Assembly (NCBI GenBank): GCA_903846075.1
Contig: CAIMZW010000041.1
Coordinates: forward strand, 1 to 64,000
DNA: 64,000 nt
Source: an uncultured Actinomycetes bacterium
Lineage (GTDB): Bacteria; Actinomycetota; Actinomycetes; Nanopelagicales; Nanopelagicaceae
Direction of reading: 5' to 3'
Each line of letters opens with the position of its first letter. Position 1 is the first letter of the stretch. Under the pieces are notes generated by a model. The model worked only from the letters and a program-made list of their open reading frames with translations, made no database searches and was not told the origin of the DNA. Shown here in pieces: positions 37,961-45,956 of this stretch. The translations under genes were made by a program, and so were the position numbers.

Positions 37961-38597
37961 GGGTCGCACCTTCCTCTTCGGTTTGCTTCATCAGTTCAGC
38001 GATGTTCTTAAACGAGTATCGATGGATGTTGCTTGGTCCCAAGTTTACGAGTGCCTGACTGTGAGACTTCGTTAAATAGCCTTTGTGTTTACTGAGACCA
38101 TATCCTGGATGTGCTCCATCAAGTTCAACCATCAAATGATCCCGATGGACTTTTGCCAAGATAGATGCGGCCGCGATTGATAACGATGTTTGGTCGCCTT
38201 TCCACACGGCAAGATGAGGGACACCTAATCCTTCAATCGGATAGCCATCGGTGAGAACATAGTCGGGGGAAATTTCCAAGGCTTGAACAGCCCGCCGCAT
38301 ACCTGCCAGATTCGACTTGTGAAGCCCGTAGTCATCTATTTCGGCGGCAGAAATTTCAACGATTGCATAACTGAGCGCACACTCCAGGATCACATCGAAA
38401 AGACGTTCGCGATGGGAGGATTTCACTTTCTTCGAATCGTCCAGATTTGAAAGTCTAGGATCGTCCAGATTTGAAAGTATTACTGCGGCGATAACTAACG
38501 GACCGGCAGATGCGCCGCGACCGGCTTCATCAACGCCAGCAACGCAAGTAAAACCCGAACTTCGTAGAGTGCGATCTACTTCGCCGGCTGCGCTCAT
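37950..38597 (-). CDS. rnhB: Ribonuclease HII
   Basis: Removes RNA from RNA-DNA hybrids and single ribonucleotides from DNA. 215 residues: GVDEAGRGASAGPLV (Asp23, Glu24), DDSKKVKS, YVLTDG and ASILAKVHRDHLM. An eight-residue tandem repeat (LSNLDDPR then LSNLDDSK, 41-56) adds a spacer just before the conserved DSKK motif. Directly abuts lepB, the normal gene order. Confidence 0.93.
   Translation of the reverse strand: MSAAGEVDRTLRSSGFTCVAGVDEAGRGASAGPLVIAAVILSNLDDPRLSNLDDSKKVKSSHRERLFDVILECALSYAIVEISAAEIDDYGLHKSNLAGMRRAVQALEISPDYVLTDGYPIEGLGVPHLAVWKGDQTSLSIAAASILAKVHRDHLMVELDGAHPGYGLSKHKGYLTKSHSQALVNLGPSNIHRYSFKNIAELMKQTEEEGATHDQ
38437..38478. repeat. 24-base in-frame tandem repeat in rnhB
   Basis: The 24-base unit starting at 38437 repeats from 38461 for at least 18 identical bases. 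In protein it doubles the octapeptide at residues 41-48 of RNase HII. Confidence 0.85.
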
Positions 38598-39281
38598 TTA
38601 AGGGTTCTTTTTAACTGCAATCTTCGATAAATCGTGACCCACGGGAAGGAAATTCAAGTGATTAAGTGGCCAGACCACGAATTCGGCTCGTCCGACAACA
38701 TCTGATAACGGAACCATTCCCTTATGTATGTCATCAGTATGAAAACGGGAGTCGGCACTGGCACCGCGATGGTCTCCCATAACCCAAATAAATCCTTTAG
38801 GTACGGTCACATCAAAATTATTGTCACTGGGCTTATTGCCAGAAAAAATATAAGGCTCGTTAACTGATATGCCATTAATTTGCAATCGCCCTTTGGTGTC
38901 ACAACAAATGACATGATCGCCGCCAACACCAATGACACGTTTAATCAAATATTGCTCGGCCGGGTCGGGCAAAATTCCTACATCGACTAAGCCGGTCTTG
39001 AAAAATTGCAAAACTTTTGGAGTCGTATTCGGAGGGGTAGAACCCAACCAATTTGCTGGATCTTTAAAGACGACAACTTCGCCACGTTTAATATCGCTAA
39101 AAAAAGTAGCTAACTTATTGACTGCAATCCGGTCACCAATTTGAAGTGTGTTTTGCATTGACCCAGAAGGAATGAAGAAAAAATGAATCAAAAAAGTCTT
39201 CACAATTATTGAAACGACCAAAGCCGATACAACAATGATCGGAATTTCCCTCAGGAGGGAACCCTTCTTGGGTGCGCGCAT
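38598..39281 (-). CDS. lepB: Signal peptidase I
   Basis: Membrane protease removing signal peptides. 227 residues: one N-terminal membrane segment (about 12-36), catalytic Ser41 in PSGSMQNTL, catalytic Lys114 in LIKRVIGVGGD, and the box E motif VMGDHRGASADSR. Starts 10 bases after rplS and abuts rnhB. Confidence 0.95.
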   Translation of the reverse strand: MRAPKKGSLLREIPIIVVSALVVSIIVKTFLIHFFFIPSGSMQNTLQIGDRIAVNKLATFFSDIKRGEVVVFKDPANWLGSTPPNTTPKVLQFFKTGLVDVGILPDPAEQYLIKRVIGVGGDHVICCDTKGRLQINGISVNEPYIFSGNKPSDNNFDVTVPKGFIWVMGDHRGASADSRFHTDDIHKGMVPLSDVVGRAEFVVWPLNHLNFLPVGHDLSKIAVKKNP

Positions 39282-39291
39282 TAGGCGCTTA

Positions 39292-39822
39292 TTAGGCTTG
39301 AGTTGGGGTTTCTTCGGCTACAACTTCTGTCGCAGCTACATCAACAACATCAACTACTGGAGTCTCAACTTCAGCAACGGCAACGGCCTCAACTGGAGTT
39401 TCCACTACTGGTGCCTCGACGACAGGTGCCTCGACGACAGGCGCAACAACAACCTGCTCAACAATAAATTCATTATTTGCGCCACGACGCTCTTTAATCT
39501 TGGCAGCCTTACCGCGAAGATCGCGAAGGTAGTACAACTTTGCCCGGCGAACATCGCCACGACGGAACATTTCGAACTTCTCAATGACTGGGGTGTGCAC
39601 TGGGAAGGTACGTTCGACACCGACACCATAGGAAAGCTTGCGGATGGTGAAGGTCTCGCGAATGCCATCACCTTGGCGACGGATTACTACGCCTTGGAAT
39701 ACCTGGATACGGCTCTTGCTGCCCTCAATAACCCGAACGTGGACCTTAATTTCGTCTCCTGGTCGGAAATCGATCAAATCGGAGCGAAGTGATGCGGCAT
39801 CAACCGCGTCGAGCACGTTCAT
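39292..39822 (-). CDS. rplS: 50S ribosomal protein L19 with long acidic tail
   Basis: L19 lies at the 30S-50S interface. Residues 1-115 are a complete L19 ([59 protein letters not shown]). Residues 116-176 are an extra tail almost entirely of Val, Glu, Ala, Pro, Thr and Asp with VVEAP repeats, encoded partly by a 15-base tandem repeat. Typical L19 is about 115 residues. The tail's function is unknown. Confidence 0.95.
   Translation of the reverse strand: MNVLDAVDAASLRSDLIDFRPGDEIKVHVRVIEGSKSRIQVFQGVVIRRQGDGIRETFTIRKLSYGVGVERTFPVHTPVIEKFEMFRRGDVRRAKLYYLRDLRGKAAKIKERRGANNEFIVEQVVVAPVVEAPVVEAPVVETPVEAVAVAEVETPVVDVVDVAATEVVAEETPTQA
39411..39440. repeat. 15-base tandem repeat in rplS tail
   Basis: Two perfect 15-base copies (39411-39425, 39426-39440), with partly matching sequence on both sides, encoding VVEAP units of the L19 extension. 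Confidence 0.85.
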
Positions 39823-39858
39823 AGCAGGTCCTAACGGTAAGAAAACGATTCAAGGAAT

Positions 39859-39875
39859 GGTGCTGATACGGCACC
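39859..39875 (-). promoter_or_regulatory. Hairpin in rplS 5' leader
   Basis: GGTGC-CGTATCA-GCACC: a five-base stem with a seven-base loop, about 37 bases before the rplS ATG and just downstream of a -10-like AAGATA. It may be a ribosomal-protein leader element or chance. Confidence 0.3.
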
Positions 39876-39937
39876 TGAGGGGGTTATCTTGCCATAGACA
39901 GGGGTGGGAGAACAATTTCACGCCTATTCGGGCTAAA

Positions 39938-40717
39938 TCACCCTATTTCGGACACTAATTGAGCGTGCAGAGTAGGTCCGGCAGCAATAACCATCTCATG
40001 ATCGGCCGGTCCGCCATTTCGTCCCGTCACAATCGCCCCAGCTTCCCTCGCCACCAACCCGCCAGCCGCCAAATCCCACTCGTTCAACGTCGCCTCGAAA
40101 TACCCGTCCACGCTGCCCATGCCAACAAAACAGAGATCCACCGCTGCCCCACCAGAGCGTCGCAAATCCCGAATTTTGGGGATTAACTTGGCCACCAAGG
40201 CGGCCTGTCCATGGCGTAAATCGAGGTCGTAGGAGAAGCCAGTCATGATCAACGCTCGATGTAATTCCACCGGGTCGTTGCAAGAAATCGTGGCACCATT
40301 GAAAAATGCTCCCCCACCACGGGTGGCCCACCAAGTCGAATTAATAGTCGGGGCATAGACAACGCCGACGACCACGCCGTTCTCATCCTTCGCCGCAATG
40401 CTGACATTCCAGCCCGGTAACCCATAAAAATAATTCACCGTTCCATCCAGCGGATCGATTACCCAGGTGATTCCTGAACCAGAAGGGCGTGAACTGCCCT
40501 CCTCACCAATGATGCCATCGCTCGGCCTGGCAGCAAGTATTCGCTCGACGATCAACTTCTCACTTGCCTTATCCATCTGGGTTGCGAAATCAACGGCCGA
40601 TGTTTTTTGGGTGACATCAAATACTGCGGGACGTTGCATTAACAGCGTTCCAGCCTCGATCGCCACCAATTTCGCTAACTCAAGCAACTCCGAAAATTGT
40701 GGCGCGCCGTTTCCCAT
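39938..40717 (-). CDS. Inositol monophosphatase family protein
   Basis: Mg-dependent phosphatase, probably of inositol-1-phosphate or a related sugar phosphate (histidinol phosphate is possible). 259 residues: GEEGSS, WVIDPLDGTVNYFYG (metal-binding Asp pair), and EWDLAAGGLVAREAGA near the C-terminus. Divergent from sepH with 49 bases between. TAGATT 6 bases before the ATG predicts a leaderless transcript. Confidence 0.9.
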   Translation of the reverse strand: MGNGAPQFSELLELAKLVAIEAGTLLMQRPAVFDVTQKTSAVDFATQMDKASEKLIVERILAARPSDGIIGEEGSSRPSGSGITWVIDPLDGTVNYFYGLPGWNVSIAAKDENGVVVGVVYAPTINSTWWATRGGGAFFNGATISCNDPVELHRALIMTGFSYDLDLRHGQAALVAKLIPKIRDLRRSGGAAVDLCFVGMGSVDGYFEATLNEWDLAAGGLVAREAGAIVTGRNGGPADHEMVIAAGPTLHAQLVSEIG

Positions 40718-40723
40718 GTATGA

Positions 40724-40729
40724 AATCTA
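40724..40729 (-). promoter_or_regulatory. -10 box, inositol monophosphatase (leaderless)
   Basis: TAGATT on the minus strand, 6 bases before the ATG at 40717; no Shine-Dalgarno. Confidence 0.45.
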
Positions 40730-40766
40730 TCGCTGTTTTACCCCTGCCCTGTGGCACTCTTGTCCT

Positions 40767-41621
40767 GTGACTGAATTGATTATTACTGGTCGCTCAGAAG
40801 ATGGAGAGTATTTAGAACTCACAAATGCTCAGGGCGAGGCCTTCACCTTGTCTCTCGCCGAGGTGGAAGAAGAACTGATGTCTGAATCATTAACCCCTGC
40901 CCCTAAATTGGTTGCCCTCTCCAACTATTACGACCAAAAGGATGAAGCTGTGGTTACGGTTAAAGAAATTCAAGCCAGACTTCGCGCAGGTCAAACCATG
41001 GATGACATATCAGCAGAGACCGAATGGTCGGTCGAGAAAATAGAAAAGTTCTCTGGGCCAATTCTGCAAGAGCGTGACTATGTCATTTCTTTGGCCTTGA
41101 AAAGTCCACTTCGCCGGGAATCGCAATCACCAACCTTGGAGGCGACAACCCATACCCAGCTCTTGCCTAGAGGCGTTTCTGTCGATGAGATCGAATGGAA
41201 CAATGCACGAAACGAAGATGGAACTTGGAAAATCCAACTCAGCTATCCGGTTAAAGATGGAATTGAAAAAGCATCGTGGACCTTTGATTTACCAAAACAA
41301 ACATTGACTCCCAATGATGAGGGAGCCAAATGGATCTCAGGCGAGGACTCCCCAAGCAAAGTAAAAGTACCGAGCCATGGCAATATTTATAACAACCCGC
41401 CTGCCCCTCGCCTTGTCGCGGTTCGTGAAGAAGAATCTGTGGAAACCATCCGCATCAACACAACACCAGTCGCACCGATTGCGCCGTCTGTTGTCCAACC
41501 ATCGCTCATCGACGAAGGCGCAGCCGAAGTTCCTGCCGATGCCAAAAAAGATGGTGTGACTAAACGAATTCGAATTCCGTCTTGGGATGACATCATGTTT
41601 GGAAAGAACGACGACAAATAG
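40767..41621 (+). CDS. sepH: Cell division protein SepH (DUF3071)
   Basis: Actinobacterial FtsZ-binding protein that promotes Z-ring assembly. 284 residues from GTG 40767. N-terminal DUF3071 domain: LIITGRSEDGEYLELTNAQGE, then the helix-turn-helix-like VTVKEIQARLRAGQTMDDIS and KFSGPILQERDYVISLA; residues after about 110 are a lower-complexity charged region ending in RIPSWDDIMFG. The frame is open upstream through the inositol phosphatase, but similarity begins at this GTG. Confidence 0.92.
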   Translation: MTELIITGRSEDGEYLELTNAQGEAFTLSLAEVEEELMSESLTPAPKLVALSNYYDQKDEAVVTVKEIQARLRAGQTMDDISAETEWSVEKIEKFSGPILQERDYVISLALKSPLRRESQSPTLEATTHTQLLPRGVSVDEIEWNNARNEDGTWKIQLSYPVKDGIEKASWTFDLPKQTLTPNDEGAKWISGEDSPSKVKVPSHGNIYNNPPAPRLVAVREEESVETIRINTTPVAPIAPSVVQPSLIDEGAAEVPADAKKDGVTKRIRIPSWDDIMFGKNDDK

Positions 41622-41627
41622 TTCTTG

Positions 41628-42209
41628 TTAGGGGCTAGTTCCCTCATAAACAATTTTGTAAGAAGTACCCAGGTGCGCGATTGTTATGAAATTCGAATTA
41701 CCGAAATCATTTTGTTTATGCATGACATACATAATCCAAGCAGCGCTAGCACTTTTTGGAACACTTCCTCCTCGTGAACCCAGTGGAACTCCAACGCCAT
41801 TCGAACATGGATTGATACCTTCATAATTTCGATTAACAATCACACCGGAAATATTCGTCACCTTTATTGGCAACAGATTTCGCTCTTGATAATGCTTTGT
41901 GACAAGAAATGTCAGAATCCGACGTAACTCCGCCGAGACACTCACCTTCATATAGAGCGAATCGGTGCATTTAGGTAGAACACGATCCAAATATTTTGTT
42001 GCCATCAAAGTCGTTGAACTTTTCCACACTAATCCTGCAGAAGTTTTCAAACACATCTGAGAGCCGCCTTTGGCGATGGAGGCGACGATTTCCTGATTTT
42101 CGACAGCGCAGTGAGTTCCAATCTTGGGAATGGTTGCTGCTTGAGCAACCCCTCCACTGCTGAGCAATGTTGAGATAAGGATGATTGAGAACGAAGAACG
42201 AAACTTCAT
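41628..42209 (-). CDS. Secreted protein of unknown function
   Basis: 193 residues, not recognised. Clear signal peptide (MKFRSSFSI, hydrophobic core, cleavage after AQAAT). The mature part has five Cys, including GTHCAVENQEIVAS and SQMCLKTSAGLVWK, a pattern like the short conserved motif at the start of many actinobacterial secreted proteins (C...G....... G..L.C....W). It follows the dienelactone hydrolase by 8 bases on the same strand, so the two may be co-transcribed. Confidence 0.6.
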   Translation of the reverse strand: MKFRSSFSIILISTLLSSGGVAQAATIPKIGTHCAVENQEIVASIAKGGSQMCLKTSAGLVWKSSTTLMATKYLDRVLPKCTDSLYMKVSVSAELRRILTFLVTKHYQERNLLPIKVTNISGVIVNRNYEGINPCSNGVGVPLGSRGGSVPKSASAAWIMYVMHKQNDFGNSNFITIAHLGTSYKIVYEGTSP

Positions 42210-42217
42210 TCGAGCCT

Positions 42218-42904
42218 TTATTTTACGTGTTCGCGAAAAAATTCAACCGTTCGTTCCCAGGTAATTTCGGCAGCTTCTCTGTCGTAAACCTCGGGGCGAT
42301 CATCATTGAAGAAAGCATGCTTCGTTCCGGGATAGTCGAAAGTCTCGACAGATCCATGTGCAGCCGTAATTGCGGCAACCGCCTCTTGGATTCCCGGGGC
42401 AGATGAAGTGCCATCTGATTCGGCACAGTGAATCATGGCGAACTTGCCTGCGTAACTTTCCCACTTCGGAGCCATTCGCTCCCACGATCCTCCGGGATAG
42501 AAACCTACAGATGCGTTAATCGAATCGACAATGGTGGAACTCCAAATCGCAAGCGATCCACCCATGCAAAATCCGACGGCGCCAACTGAAGTTGAAATAG
42601 TTTCTGGTCGAGAGAGAAGGAAATGCGCCGCCGCCGAAATATCGCGTGACGCTTCCTGCATCTCCATTTCCATCATTAACTTGCGAGCGGTATCCGGTTC
42701 CGCAGCAGCTTGTCCGTGATAAAGGTCGGGGGCTAATGCGACAAAGCCCGCAGCAGCGAAGCGATCTACAACAGCTTTAATGTGGTCCACCAAGCCCCAC
42801 CACTCTTGAATCACAATCACGGCTGGTCCCGAACCAGAAGGAGGAAGTGCCAAATAGCCGGACCCTGAAACGTCGCCTTCGCGGAAAGTTATTGATTCAC
42901 CCAT
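42218..42904 (-). CDS. Dienelactone hydrolase family protein
   Basis: Alpha/beta hydrolase, cytosolic. 228 residues with nucleophile Cys113 in GFCMGGSLA, catalytic Asp in CAESDGTS and His in PGTKHAFFND, the Cys-His-Asp triad of dienelactone hydrolases. VIVIQEWWGLVDHIK near the start is the family oxyanion region. Family members act on lactones or unknown esters; no aromatic degradation genes are nearby. Confidence 0.88.
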   Translation of the reverse strand: MGESITFREGDVSGSGYLALPPSGSGPAVIVIQEWWGLVDHIKAVVDRFAAAGFVALAPDLYHGQAAAEPDTARKLMMEMEMQEASRDISAAAHFLLSRPETISTSVGAVGFCMGGSLAIWSSTIVDSINASVGFYPGGSWERMAPKWESYAGKFAMIHCAESDGTSSAPGIQEAVAAITAAHGSVETFDYPGTKHAFFNDDRPEVYDREAAEITWERTVEFFREHVK

Positions 42905-42947
42905 GGCGAAACGATATCTCTTTCATTAGTCAAAGAGCGTACTGAAA

Positions 42948-44129
42948 TTAGGAGATTGTGTTTGTCAGCAACGGAATTTCTCGCTCGATCTCCGACATCG
43001 CACCGTGGTGACCGACCATGGAACTTTCTTGCGGAATTCGCGATGGATCTATCAGAATGACTTCACCGTGGGGAATGGCAATCAAATCACCCATCCGTTC
43101 CGAGCTTTCTAGCGAGACCTCGCTGCCAAATAGCCCTTGGTTGATTGCCTCTTCGCGACTAAAGACTGAAGCCTTCTCCCCTAAAGTCGTTCGCCATCTA
43201 TCTAGTGAATCGGAGAGCGAACCTTCGCGAAGATAGATGTGTCTAGCTCTTGGTTCGCCCCCAACTAATGTCACGTCCTCCATCAAAGGATTTTCTTCTC
43301 CCAAAATGATCTTCTCCCCGACGTTGATCATTCCGTGATCCGAGGTGACCCAAAGTCTGGTTCCTTTTGGCAAACGTTGCACCAAACTTGAAACCAAGTT
43401 ACTGACCGATTGCAGAGCAAGCAGCCACTTCTCAGAACCAACTCCTTTCTCATGTCCAGCGCTATCAACGTTATTAACATAGAGATAAACGAAGGATGGC
43501 GTGGAGGCCAACGCCTTCGCGGCCAAACCCACCATCTCCTCAACATAATTAGTGCCTAAATAATCAGCCCCGCGCAAGGCGGCTCGGGTAAAGCCAGAAC
43601 CTTCGTACCTTTTTGCTGCGACATGGCTTACCGAAATTCCTGCTGACTTACCTCGTTCAAAGAGGGTTGAAGTACTTTGCCAAATTCCAGGATCCACTCG
43701 TTCATCCCACTTGAGAGCATTGAGCAATCGACCGGGCTCGCCACTTCTTGGAACCCGAACGGTATAGCCCAACATTCCATGTACTCCAGGAAGTACTCCG
43801 GTGCCCAATGATGAAAGGTTTGTCGCGGTAGTGGTGGGAAAATGTGAAATGAGATTTGGCAGATTTTCTAGTTGTTGAAAAATAGGAAAGTCGCTACCGA
43901 ACTTTGCCAGCGCATCTAGCCCCAGACCATCAACAAGGAGTAAGCATTCCCGGCCAAAAGGTGAAGGTCCGATTCCAAGTTGATCAGAAGTTCCAGGCAA
44001 CCCAAGACCAGAAAAAATAGAGTGCGATAGTTCGGAGAGATATCGCGTCACAGGGCGTATCTTGCCCGAATCTCCATCTCCGCGCGTGATTACTACCTGT
44101 TCAGGCAGGACGAGTAATCTGAGAGCCAT
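42948..44129 (-). CDS. Alkaline-phosphatase-superfamily phosphodiesterase/pyrophosphatase
   Basis: Type I phosphodiesterase/nucleotide pyrophosphatase-like enzyme. Metal-binding CLLLVDGLGLDAL, the nucleophile Thr region PTTTATNLSSLGTGVLPG, LYVNNVDSAGHEKG and WVTSDHGMINVG are all present. The start is unclear: ATG at 44129 has a GGAG 9 bases upstream but overlaps the psuG start by 2 bases; a GTG at 44051 would give the usual distance to the VDG motif. A nucleotide substrate is suggested by its pseudouridine-catabolism neighbours, as inference. Confidence 0.82.
   Translation of the reverse strand: MALRLLVLPEQVVITRGDGDSGKIRPVTRYLSELSHSIFSGLGLPGTSDQLGIGPSPFGRECLLLVDGLGLDALAKFGSDFPIFQQLENLPNLISHFPTTTATNLSSLGTGVLPGVHGMLGYTVRVPRSGEPGRLLNALKWDERVDPGIWQSTSTLFERGKSAGISVSHVAAKRYEGSGFTRAALRGADYLGTNYVEEMVGLAAKALASTPSFVYLYVNNVDSAGHEKGVGSEKWLLALQSVSNLVSSLVQRLPKGTRLWVTSDHGMINVGEKIILGEENPLMEDVTLVGGEPRARHIYLREGSLSDSLDRWRTTLGEKASVFSREEAINQGLFGSEVSLESSERMGDLIAIPHGEVILIDPSRIPQESSMVGHHGAMSEIEREIPLLTNTIS
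44115..44120 (+). promoter_or_regulatory. -10 box, psuG (leaderless)
   Basis: TAATCT ending 7 bases before the psuG ATG at 44128; no Shine-Dalgarno. TTACTA at 44090-44095 is a weak -35 candidate with a long spacer. Confidence 0.4.
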
Positions 44130-45018
44130 GATTAAGTACTCCGAAGAAGTCGCAGATGCCATCTTTCGCAAGAAGCCAGTCGTTGCCCTGGAATCGACCA
44201 TCATCAGCCACGGCTTGCCTCGTCCTAAGAACCTTGAGGTGGCCTTTGAGGTAGAGGCAATCGTTCGAGATTCTGGCGCCACCCCAGCCACCATCGCCTT
44301 GATCGACGGCGTGATTCATGTGGGTTTGGAGTTGGAAGAGATGGAGCGGATCGCCAATGACGATCAAGTAGTCAAGGCATCAACTAGAGATTTGGCAATC
44401 ATTGAGAGCAAAAAACTCAGCGCCGCAACAACCGTCGCCGCCACCGCGCACATTGCGGCCCTTGCTGGCATTTCAGTATTTGCAACCGGCGGACTTGGTG
44501 GCGTTCACCGTGGCCATACCTACGACGAATCGGCCGATCTTCTGGCATTGGCACGAATACCGATTGTGATCGTCTGCGCTGGTGTGAAATCTATTTTGGA
44601 TGTACCTGCAACATTAGAACGATTAGAGACTTTGGCTGTTCCCGTTCTTGGATATCGAACCAATAAATTCCCTGGTTTTTATCTCACCGATTCTGGCTAC
44701 GAAATCGAACACCGCGTTGAGTCGGCCGATGAGATTGCCTCGATTTGGAAGAACCGAGTAGAAATCAAGACCGATGATTGCGCGATCGTGGTAACAAACC
44801 CAGTTCAGAACCAAATGGATGTCGAACTTCATAATCGCATCCTTCAGGAGGGTTTGGCGGGCGCCGAGGCTGCTCATATAACCGGTAAGGCAGTCACGCC
44901 ATATCTACTCGAATATTTCCACTCCTCAAGCGGCGGAGAGTCTCTGCGAGTCAATATCGAAATCATCAAGTCGAACACTGCACTGGCCAGCCAAATAGCA
45001 CTCGCCCTACACCACTGA
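44128..45018 (+). CDS. psuG: Pseudouridine-5'-phosphate glycosidase
   Basis: Cleaves pseudouridine 5'-phosphate to uracil and ribose-5-phosphate. 296 residues with the family signature VVALESTIISHGLPRPKN (catalytic Glu), AATTVAATAHIAALAGI, and FATGGLGGVHRGH. Followed one base later by a PfkB kinase, the normal psuG-psuK pairing for recycling RNA-derived pseudouridine. Predicted leaderless. Confidence 0.95.
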   Translation: MIKYSEEVADAIFRKKPVVALESTIISHGLPRPKNLEVAFEVEAIVRDSGATPATIALIDGVIHVGLELEEMERIANDDQVVKASTRDLAIIESKKLSAATTVAATAHIAALAGISVFATGGLGGVHRGHTYDESADLLALARIPIVIVCAGVKSILDVPATLERLETLAVPVLGYRTNKFPGFYLTDSGYEIEHRVESADEIASIWKNRVEIKTDDCAIVVTNPVQNQMDVELHNRILQEGLAGAEAAHITGKAVTPYLLEYFHSSSGGESLRVNIEIIKSNTALASQIALALHH

Positions 45019-45019
45019 T

Positions 45020-45928
45020 TTGGCGAACTTGCAAGTGCCCATAAAGGTCTTATGTATTGGCGACATCATGTTGGATGTTGTCGCAATTTTGGAGTCGGAG
45101 ATTCATTACGCAAGTGATACCCGAGCCAAAATAAGCACGCATGGCGGTGGCGCTGCAGCAAATGTTGCCACCTGGTTGGCACATACCGGAGTGGAATCAT
45201 TTCTCATCGCTCGAGTTGGTGACGATGCGGCCGGTCGAACAGTTCTTGCCGAATTGGATAAGTACGGGGTTCTGCACTCCAATAACGTGATCAAAGATCG
45301 CAGTACTGGAGTGGTTATCGTTCTCGTGGACAAAAGCGGTGAGCGAACAATGTTTCCTGACTGGGGTGCAAACTCTGGTCTCTCCCCCGCAGATTTGCCT
45401 CCGCTAGATGATATTTCGGCAATTTATCTATCTGGGTATCCGCTGATAAATCCGGCGTCGAGAACTGGCGTTTTAGAGATTATCGAAATTGCCCAAGCAA
45501 AAAAATTGCCGCTTATTTTCGATCCCGCTTCCGTTGGAGTCCTCGCCGAAGTCGGCATCCCCACGGTTCAGACTTGGCTACCAAAAATGAATGTCTTGGT
45601 TTTGAATGAAGAGGAGGCTCACTTTCTCTCAGGCGAGGCAAACCCCATCGCAGCCGCGAAGACCCTCCTTGAATTTAGCGAGACCGTTGTGATCAAACGC
45701 GGTGCTAATGGCGCGCTAGCCCAAAGTCGGACGTCACCTCTTGTTCAGGTTCCGGCTCGTGAAACTACCGTTATCGATACCACCGGTGCCGGGGACTCCT
45801 TTGCCGCAGGATTTCTCCCGTTATGGATTTCTGGAGCACCTCTGGAAGAGGCGCTACTCGCGGGAACTGCTACCTCCGCTCAATGTGTGGCTATCGTTGG
45901 CGCCCGACCGCTTGTCGTTAACCACTAA
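45020..45928 (+). CDS. psuK: PfkB-family carbohydrate kinase (pseudouridine kinase)
   Basis: Ribokinase-family enzyme, by context phosphorylating pseudouridine for PsuG. 302 residues: GGGAAANVATWLAHTG substrate loop, and TTGAGDSFAAGFLP with catalytic Asp and the anion hole near the C-terminus. The start is TTG at 45020 or GTG at 45035; neither has a ribosome site, so translation is probably coupled to psuG. Substrate is inferred from the neighbour. Confidence 0.85.
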   Translation: MANLQVPIKVLCIGDIMLDVVAILESEIHYASDTRAKISTHGGGAAANVATWLAHTGVESFLIARVGDDAAGRTVLAELDKYGVLHSNNVIKDRSTGVVIVLVDKSGERTMFPDWGANSGLSPADLPPLDDISAIYLSGYPLINPASRTGVLEIIEIAQAKKLPLIFDPASVGVLAEVGIPTVQTWLPKMNVLVLNEEEAHFLSGEANPIAAAKTLLEFSETVVIKRGANGALAQSRTSPLVQVPARETTVIDTTGAGDSFAAGFLPLWISGAPLEEALLAGTATSAQCVAIVGARPLVVNH

Positions 45929-45956
45929 TAAGCACTGAGATTGGCAAGATAGCCCC

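Noticed and set aside
40467-40766. N-terminal extension of SepH
   Set aside because: It lies over the inositol monophosphatase coding sequence; SepH similarity starts at GTG 40767.
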